From positions 1-21,146 of the forward strand of contig JAJYAH010000024.1 in NCBI GenBank assembly GCA_021779635.1: a DNA stretch of 21,146 nucleotides, in the 5' to 3' direction. The notes under the pieces were generated by a model. That model had not been told where the DNA came from. It did not search any database and worked only from the letters and a program-made list of their open reading frames with translations. Position numbers and translations under genes: made by a program. The stretch is from Pseudomonadota bacterium (GTDB taxonomy: Bacteria > Pseudomonadota > Alphaproteobacteria > Rhizobiales > Xanthobacteraceae). Below, in pieces: positions 16,076 through 21,146 of the stretch; position 1 is the first letter of the stretch, and each line of letters opens with the position of its first letter.

Positions 16076-16198
16076 CGGCAGCAGACGATACCTAAGTGCG
16101 ATGGAAGAGAGCGGCAGCAGCGCACTACCCTGAGCAAGAATTGATAACGGGCCGAATCACATGAAGGCTCGACAATATCAGCGGCAAAGGTGAATGCG

Positions 16199-17200
16199 AT
16201 GTTGAGCAACTACCCGGGATTTGACGTCGTGCCATCGAAGTCCTTTGGCAGAAGCATTTCGCAGGGTCTCACTCCCCATGGCGCAGTAAGTTCTGGCTGG
16301 CCGGCGCTTCTCGGTCAGGGCGTCGACATTTCACTTCCAATGGTGGACATCACGCCGCATCGCGCCGTTACACGCAGAGGAATGGAATGGAACGGCATGC
16401 GCGTTGAATTCGTGCAGGCGACGATGCGTGAACGTGTTGAGCACAGCTTCCGCTCGCCCGTGCACCTGCTTGCCGCATACCAGCAAGGTGTTCGCCGCGA
16501 CGGCGAATCCTGCGTCGAGGGCGCGCCGCGATCGACGCTACGTGATGTCGCCAAGAAGCTAACATTCGTACCGGCAGGGCATCTATATCGCGAGTGGTAT
16601 GATCCACGGACCCCGACGGCCGTCACATATTTCTACTTCGATCCGGGTTCGCTGCGGATCGATTCCAGCGACAATCTGGCGGATATACTGTTTGAGCCAC
16701 GTCTGTTCTTTGAGGATACGACAATCTGGAGCACTGCGGCGAAGCTAAGGCAGGCCATCGATGCACCGGGTGGCGTGAGCCAGCTTTATGTCGAAGCTCT
16801 CGGCGTCGTATTGATCCATGAACTTGTACGCCTCAACCGCGGAGCTTCGCGCCTTGAAGCCACTGTCAGGGGTGGTCTGGCCGCCTGGCAGCAGCGGGTC
16901 GTAGCTGCCTATATCGAAGAACACTTATCCGAACAGATTCCGCTCGTGACTCTCGCGGGCATGGCTCGATTGAGTACTTTTCACTTTTGCCGGGCATTCA
17001 AGCAATCGTTCGGCGTGCCGCCGCATCGGTACCATACGAACCGCCGCATAGAACACGCCAAGGTAATGCTGGCAGAGCGAAAACATTCCGTGACCGAGGT
17101 CGGGCTCTCGGTTGGCTTTAGTGAGACAAGCTCCTTTACTGCGGTGTTCCGGAAAATCACAGGCCAGACACCGAGCCACTACCACCGTGCGCTCGGATGA
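16199..17200 (+). CDS. AraC-family transcriptional regulator
   Basis: DNA-binding regulator of 333 aa. The C-terminal hundred residues are the AraC double helix-turn-helix: first HTH LVTLAGMARLSTFHFCRAFK, second HTH SVTEVGLSVGFSETSSFTAV, ending with the typical GQTPSHYHR. The N-terminal 225 residues would be the effector-binding cupin-like domain, but I cannot assign a ligand. The ATG at 16199 is preferred, with AAAGG at 16186-16190 eight bases before it; the in-frame GTG at 16190 overlaps that ribosome site. The upstream inverted repeat at 16054-16075 may control it. The kinase gene after it is on the same strand; no obvious AraC target gene is adjacent. Confidence 0.93.
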   Translation: MLSNYPGFDVVPSKSFGRSISQGLTPHGAVSSGWPALLGQGVDISLPMVDITPHRAVTRRGMEWNGMRVEFVQATMRERVEHSFRSPVHLLAAYQQGVRRDGESCVEGAPRSTLRDVAKKLTFVPAGHLYREWYDPRTPTAVTYFYFDPGSLRIDSSDNLADILFEPRLFFEDTTIWSTAAKLRQAIDAPGGVSQLYVEALGVVLIHELVRLNRGASRLEATVRGGLAAWQQRVVAAYIEEHLSEQIPLVTLAGMARLSTFHFCRAFKQSFGVPPHRYHTNRRIEHAKVMLAERKHSVTEVGLSVGFSETSSFTAVFRKITGQTPSHYHRALG

Positions 17201-17381
17201 GAGAAGTGTCGCTCCAGCCCCGACGGCCACGTCATCGTGGCGGCCTAGCTTTTTGGATTGGGTCGCCTGGCCACCGTTCAAGTCATCACCGATCTGCAAA
17301 TCTTGGCCGATCAGAACGAAAGTGGAGCTCATATCACGAGCCATCAGCGAAACATCTGGAATATCCCGCATAAACGACTCG

Positions 17382-18059
17382 ATGAAAATCATGCCATGTG
17401 ATGAGTCCCCGTTCGGTGAGTTTCTTTTGCTCAGGGAGCTGACGCATCGCATCAATAATGAATTGGCGGCCACGATCGGCTTCGTATCGGCGACGGCGGC
17501 GCGTTCGACCAACGACGACGTTAAAGTCGCGCTGGCTGCGGTGATAGAACACATCCATGACTTCGCTCGTATATACCGCGCATTGCAGATGCCCGCTGCT
17601 GACCACTGGATCGATTCTGCAGGGTATTTGCGCGAACTTTGTCAATCCATCAGCCGTGCAAAGCTGCAACACAAGGGTATCGAGCTCGTATTCGTGGAAT
17701 GTCCGCTCAGATTGAGCGCTTCACGGTGCTGGCGGCTCGGAATGATCGTATCCGAGCTGATTGCCAACGCTTCGCGGCACGCGTTTCGTGAGGGTGGGGG
17801 ACGAATTCAGGTCGAACTGCTCAACCGCGACGCTTTCGTGGAATGCGCTGTCACCGACAACGGTTCCGGGTCTGAGAACATCAAGCCGGGGCACGGCATG
17901 AAAATCATTCGGTCTCTCGTCCACGAACTCGACGGAACGATCGACCATCGTTCCGGAGCCATGGGCACACGAGCCACATTGTCTTTTCCAAAGGATGAAG
18001 CCGACATCGACGACGCGGTAGCCCGAAACCTGGGCTTCACCGATACAGACCCGCGATGA
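17382..18059 (+). CDS. Short sensor-less histidine kinase, HWE/HisKA_2 type
   Basis: A 225-aa protein with a dimerisation/phosphoacceptor segment LLLRELTHRINNELAATIGF (His22) and an ATPase domain: N-box MIVSELIANASRHAF, G1 VTDNGSG, and a C-terminal GHGMKIIRSLVHELDG followed by GTRATLSFP. The HRxxNxL pattern and compact ATPase mark the HWE/HisKA_2 group common in alphaproteobacteria. There is no sensory or membrane domain, so it needs a partner for input. The frame is open back to 17112, overlapping the AraC gene, but those extra residues look non-coding, so I start at ATG 17382; the ATG at 17391 is equally possible and neither has a clear ribosome site. It lies about 180 bases downstream of the AraC gene. 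Its response regulator is not identifiable here. Confidence 0.85.
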   Translation: MKIMPCDESPFGEFLLLRELTHRINNELAATIGFVSATAARSTNDDVKVALAAVIEHIHDFARIYRALQMPAADHWIDSAGYLRELCQSISRAKLQHKGIELVFVECPLRLSASRCWRLGMIVSELIANASRHAFREGGGRIQVELLNRDAFVECAVTDNGSGSENIKPGHGMKIIRSLVHELDGTIDHRSGAMGTRATLSFPKDEADIDDAVARNLGFTDTDPR

Positions 18060-18174
18060 TCTGATCGCGACCGGCCGAGAAGCACATTGCGATCAAGGCT
18101 CTCAATCACATAAAAACGGCGTACGAAGTCCGTGAGCGGTGGCCGCCGACCGAATAGGCTCTCGGCGCCGACGT
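18060..18174. other. Short spacer downstream of the HWE-type kinase
   Basis: No gene and no clear terminator. An overlapping minus-strand ORF at 17807-18178 is antisense to the kinase and not supported. Confidence 0.4.
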
Positions 18175-18468
18175 TCATCTTGACCTCGAACGCGCTTGCG
18201 GACGCCCGAGCCCTCGCGCGAGGAGCCTCATGTTTTCGGGACTGCGACTTCGTATCAAGCGCGAAAACTCTTCGGAGGTGAATGGAAGCCGCTCCACCTC
18301 GTTACGCGCCTTCCGTCGAAAGCGTGCAAGCATCCATAACATCAAGCTTCGCACCGGCCGTCTCCTTTTCGTTTTATTCGAAACAGCGACCGGCGTCGAA
18401 TGTTCCAGATGAGCCATTGGCAAAATTCGCGTAGCGAATTGTCCGCATGTCGGATAGCGAGCGAGCAT
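18175..18468 (-). CDS. Possible small basic protein (97 aa), unrecognised
   Basis: An ORF starting at ATG 18468 with GGAG six bases upstream. The product is strongly basic, with KTKRRRPVRSLMLWMLARFRRKAR in the middle split by a short hydrophobic patch, then LPFTSEEFSRLI. I recognise no family. The frame continues upstream to 18609, but those residues are encoded by the repeat element at 18524-18628 and are almost certainly not part of a gene. A perfect 7-bp inverted repeat (AATTCGC-GTA-GCGAATT, 18424-18440) lies inside the ORF, which weakens the case. It could equally be non-coding. Confidence 0.25.
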   Translation of the reverse strand: MLARYPTCGQFATRILPMAHLEHSTPVAVSNKTKRRRPVRSLMLWMLARFRRKARNEVERLPFTSEEFSRLIRSRSPENMRLLARGLGRPQARSRSR

Positions 18469-18523
18469 TGGTCGCTCCAGCCGTTGCGGATTCAGGTTCT
18501 GTCGTCCGGCTGAAACACGGTGA

Positions 18524-18628
18524 CTAGAGTCCTTTCCGTTCCGATTGAACCGGAACGGAGGCGGTATCTCCTTATTTAACGCGTTTTCTTCACGCGAACC
18601 GGTATCCACTTCGCTTGAAAACGCTCTA
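18524..18628. repeat. Bradyrhizobium-type intergenic repeat element
   Basis: Contains two inverted repeats. One is CCGTTCCG (18536-18543) with CGGAACGG (18551-18558) around a seven-base loop. The other is GCGTTTTC (18581-18588) with GAAAACGC (18617-18624), enclosing CGCGAACCGGTATCCACTTC. The element is bounded by CTAGAG and GCTCTAA. From memory this arrangement is an abundant dispersed element in Bradyrhizobium and relatives; only one copy is in this window, so the claim of repetition rests on recall. Confidence 0.7.
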
Positions 18629-18846
18629 ATCGGCGTTCGTGCTGATCTCTTCGATGTTGGTCACTTGCTCGAATCGTTAGCATCGGCGGTGGTCGAGCGA
18701 AGGTAAGCAGCACGATCGATCAGCGCAAGAATGAACAATCTTCGGCAGAGCCGTACAAGATCAGTCATCGCGAGATCGCTAGAAGTATCAGCGAGCCGAC
18801 GCTGTGAGCGCACGTTGAGCCGGACGAGGATAAATGGAGAGAAGCG
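18629..18846. other. Intergenic spacer
   Basis: No gene or structured element seen between the repeat element and the small ORF at 18847. Confidence 0.4.
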
Positions 18847-19065
18847 GTGCGACGATTTTTTATTGCTCCGGCGTCATCGCTAATTACTTCAGCGGATATT
18901 TGTGGCGTGGTGACGAAAGCAGATGCTGACTCACATTCTCCAGCCTCCACAAGTGGCGGCGATATCATTGCACTACGGTGCGATTACGCGAACCCGAAAC
19001 AATGCCGCGCTACTGCAGTTGGCGGCTGCGGTGCCCCGATCCCGGCATGTGCCTCCGATGCATAG
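18847..19065 (+). CDS. Possible small secreted protein, DUF3551-like
   Basis: A 72-aa ORF with a GTG start and GGAG seven bases upstream. It begins MRRFFIAPASS, then a weakly hydrophobic stretch ending VVTKADADS, followed by a cysteine-bearing LRCDYANPKQCRATAVGG. The QCRAT pattern and position resemble the small DUF3551 secreted proteins common in Bradyrhizobium. The signal peptide lacks a solid hydrophobic core and the usual downstream CxxNP motif is missing, so it may be a decayed copy. The assignment is by eye. Confidence 0.35.
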   Translation: MRRFFIAPASSLITSADICGVVTKADADSHSPASTSGGDIIALRCDYANPKQCRATAVGGCGAPIPACASDA

Positions 19066-19247
19066 GGCAGCGATAGCGTCGCTTCCAGGCGCACTCATCA
19101 GTCCAGTGAGAACCTCATGACCCGCGTCCGTTGCCGATGGATCGCGCGACGGTGTCTTGAGTGCATAACGCCTCCGCGGATCACGCCTTTCTCGATCGGT
19201 TGCGAACTCCCCGTGCAATTTGCAAATCCTGGCGCTGCGGGCACCGA
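19066..19247. other. Spacer upstream of the GH17-GT2 gene
   Basis: About 180 bases expected to hold the promoter of the following gene. No clear -35/-10 pair or strong ribosome site was recognised. Confidence 0.4.
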
Positions 19248-21146
19248 ATGACAGCCGCGGACAAAATTGCCCCGGATGACAGTCGGGTCGGCGTCAGGAG
19301 CGGCCGACGCCGTGGGATGTCGCTCGGTGCAGTGGCCTTGGTTCTCGGGATGGTTGCGTGTGCGCATGCTACGTACTGGGTCTTGAAAGACCCGACGACG
19401 ACCGCGGCTTCGGTTGAAGGCAGACTGGCTAGCGTCTCCTACAATCGGTTCGCCGGTCGCCCTTCTGCTGGATTGACCGTGCCCGAGGCCCAGATCCGCG
19501 CGGATCTTACCGCCATAGCCGGGCAGGCAAAGGCGGTACGTACCTACGCTTCGACCCAAGGTCTGGAGCGTGCGCCCGCAATTGCCGGTGAGCTCGGGCT
19601 CACGGTCACGCTTGGCGCCTGGATCGACAAGGATAACACCCGCAACGATCGAGAGATTGCGGCTGCTCTCGATCTGGCGCGACACAACCCCAACGTCACA
19701 CGTCTGGTCGTGGGCAACGAAACCGTATTCCGGCACGAGCTCACCGTTGCCGATCTCATCAAAATTGTCCGACGCGTGAAGCAAGACAGTCCGGTCCCGG
19801 TAGCAACCGCCGAAAACTGGCATACCTTCATTGAGCATCCGGAGCTCGGTGACGCCGTCGATCAGATCTTTGCGCACATCATTCCCTACTGGGAGGGCGG
19901 GCCCAAGGAGACCGCAGTCGAAGACTCCCTGGCCATCTACGAACGGCTGCGGGCCAAATTCCCGGGCAAGACCATCGTCATCGGGGAACTCGGCTGGCCA
20001 AGCGCCGGCCGCAACTTCGAAGAGGCCATGCCAGGCCCGATGACTCAGGCGATGGTGTTGCGAGATTTCGTTGCGCGAGCCAATGCACTCGGCATCGACT
20101 ACAACATCGTCGAGGCGATCGATCAGCCGGAGAAATTGTTCGAGGGCAATGTCGGCCCCTATTGGGGCATTCTCGACTCTTCGCTGCGGCCCAAATTTGC
20201 CTGGACCGGACCGCTCATTGATCCCGACCATTGGAAGGCCGCGCTGCTGGCCGTTCTCGTCGGCTTGTTGTTGTCGATCTCAATTCTGCTGCTCCCCAGG
20301 GCGACCATCGGACAGGTCGCATTGCTCGCCGGCGCAGATCATGTGATCGGCGACTGGTGCGCGAGCGTGATGGTCTACTGGCATGGGCATTATTTCCTGC
20401 ATGGCGAGGCGATCACGTTCGGGGTCGGGCTGCCGCTGCTGGGCCTGCTTGCTCCCATCGTGCTTTCTCGGCTGAGCGAACTCGCCGCGGTTACCTTTGG
20501 CCGTGGTCCAGTGCGGCTGTTACAGGCGTCGTCGTTGCGACCAGGCGCGAGCATACCGAAAGTCTCGATCCACATACCAGCCTATCGCGAGCCACCCGAT
20601 ATGCTGTCGCAGACCATCGATTCGGTGGCGCAGCTTGACTATCCCGATTTCGAGTGCGTGGTCGTCATCAACAACACGCCCGACCCGTCCTTCTGGCAGC
20701 CGATCGAGGCGCGCTGCCGTGAACTCGGCCCGCGCTTCAAATTCGTGTGCGTCCAGGACCTTGAGGGTTTCAAGGCTGGCGCGCTCCGGCTTGCGATGGC
20801 GAAGACCGATGTCGACGCGGAGATCATCGGCGTGATCGACGCCGACTATGTGGTCGATCCCGATTGGCTCAAGGATCTGGTCCCTGGCTTTGTCGACCCC
20901 AAAGTCGGACTCATCCAAGCGCCGCAGGATCATCGCGACGGCGACCGCAGCCTCATCCATGCCGCCATGAACGCCGAGTATGCCGGCTTCTTCGATATCG
21001 GTATGGTGGAACGCAACGAGGTCAACGCGATCATCGTCCACGGCACGATGTGCCTGATCCGGCGCACGGCTCTTGAGGGCGCCGGCGGCTGGTCGAGCGA
21101 CACAATCTGCGAGGACAGCGATCTCGGACTTTCAATTCTGGAGCAC
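19248..21146 (+). CDS. GH17-GT2 fusion, probable beta-glucan synthase (partial, runs off the right edge)
   Basis: The frame is open from ATG 19248 to the window end (633 residues visible, no stop). A single hydrophobic segment (about 25-42) anchors a glucanase-like domain of family GH17, with the candidate acid/base Glu158 in VVGNETVF and nucleophile Glu247 in VIGELGWPS. Two membrane segments (about 331-350 and 388-408) lead to a cytosolic GT2 glycosyltransferase: SIHIPAYREP (from 440), DAD at 531-533 in VIDADYVVDP, and CEDSDLG (Glu622, Asp623), equivalent to the TED motif of processive synthases. The order matches rhizobial proteins linked to beta-1,3/1,6-glucan synthesis (NdvB/NdvC-type). 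Product and linkage are inference. The start has no strong ribosome site; ATG 19317 is an alternative. A 377-aa antisense ORF (19098-20231) is its shadow. Confidence 0.9.
   Translation, partial: MTAADKIAPDDSRVGVRSGRRRGMSLGAVALVLGMVACAHATYWVLKDPTTTAASVEGRLASVSYNRFAGRPSAGLTVPEAQIRADLTAIAGQAKAVRTYASTQGLERAPAIAGELGLTVTLGAWIDKDNTRNDREIAAALDLARHNPNVTRLVVGNETVFRHELTVADLIKIVRRVKQDSPVPVATAENWHTFIEHPELGDAVDQIFAHIIPYWEGGPKETAVEDSLAIYERLRAKFPGKTIVIGELGWPSAGRNFEEAMPGPMTQAMVLRDFVARANALGIDYNIVEAIDQPEKLFEGNVGPYWGILDSSLRPKFAWTGPLIDPDHWKAALLAVLVGLLLSISILLLPRATIGQVALLAGADHVIGDWCASVMVYWHGHYFLHGEAITFGVGLPLLGLLAPIVLSRLSELAAVTFGRGPVRLLQASSLRPGASIPKVSIHIPAYREPPDMLSQTIDSVAQLDYPDFECVVVINNTPDPSFWQPIEARCRELGPRFKFVCVQDLEGFKAGALRLAMAKTDVDAEIIGVIDADYVVDPDWLKDLVPGFVDPKVGLIQAPQDHRDGDRSLIHAAMNAEYAGFFDIGMVERNEVNAIIVHGTMCLIRRTALEGAGGWSSDTICEDSDLGLSILEH

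Larger units (their letters stand above)
15270..16198. other. Long gene-poor region between HpnN-like and AraC-type genes
   Basis: About 930 bases. On the minus strand, ORF 15306-15530 (74 aa, GTG start, no ribosome site, no motif) ends 36 bases before the HpnN-like start; it is not called as a gene. Structured elements are the CCTAAGTATGA sequence at 15545, the hairpin at 15767-15798, a 12-base palindrome CGCTGATCAGCG (15984-15995), and the inverted repeat at 16054-16075. A 32-codon minus-strand ORF (15846-15944) precedes the hairpin. Confidence 0.55.

Noticed and set aside
19098..20231. Long minus-strand ORF of 377 codons
   Set aside because: It is antisense to the GH17 domain, whose catalytic motifs are clear on the plus strand; long antisense frames are common in GC-rich DNA.
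1..21146. CRISPR arrays, tRNA/rRNA genes, transposases, toxin-antitoxin or phage-defence genes
   Set aside because: Looked for regular spaced repeats, tRNA-like sequences and typical proteins; none seen.

Overview
The window looks like chromosomal DNA of an alphaproteobacterium in the Bradyrhizobium/Rhodopseudomonas group. The reasons are high GC with strong G/C third-position bias, FixJ-type regulators, an HpnN-type hopanoid RND exporter, a glucan-synthase-like GH17-GT2 fusion, and an intergenic element at 18524-18628 that I recognise from memory as a common Bradyrhizobium repeat. No database search was possible, so the genus is an inference.

Region 1 (1-8330) is an efflux region. A minus-strand operon, hlyD/emrA-like then emrB-like MFS then aldo/keto reductase (3973 to 93), is divergent from a TetR regulator (4119-4757). 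Two copies of the same 24-base operator (TTTTGTA-N8-TACAAATAT), 63 bp centre to centre, lie between hlyD and tetR. A second, clearly different hlyD-MFS pair (8315 to 5161, minus) follows. Both pairs have the 4-base stop/start overlap of coupled genes. The second pair sits between two diverged direct repeats of about 85 bp (4925-5012 and 8638-8724).

Region 2 (8640-12130) holds an NTF2/SnoaL-like protein, a sensor-less HisKA histidine kinase, and two convergent response regulators: one FixJ/LuxR-type and one receiver-only. A short sequence (core CAARGTATRAGC) recurs upstream of the NTF2-like gene, near the FixJ-type gene, and in weaker form before the kinase, as well as in the repeat copy at 4971. 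It is a candidate binding site for a shared regulator.

Region 3 (12130-15540) is an HpnN-like RND transporter standing alone, with no other hopanoid gene visible. Region 4 (15540-18060) is a gene-poor stretch with a perfect 13-bp hairpin that reads as a minus-strand intrinsic terminator with no obvious gene, and a perfect inverted repeat. It is followed by an AraC-family regulator and a short sensor-less histidine kinase of the HWE/HisKA_2 type. Region 5 (18060-21146) has a repeat element, weak small ORFs, and the start of a membrane protein joining a GH17 glucanase-like domain to a GT2 glycosyltransferase, cut by the right edge of the window.

Overall this is a transport and signalling neighbourhood: two tripartite-type exporters, one lipid exporter, and at least five regulators. 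I did not find a clearly new enzymatic system. The best leads are the duplicated TetR operator, the recurring FixJ-type box, the repeats flanking the second exporter, and the orphan minus-strand terminator.
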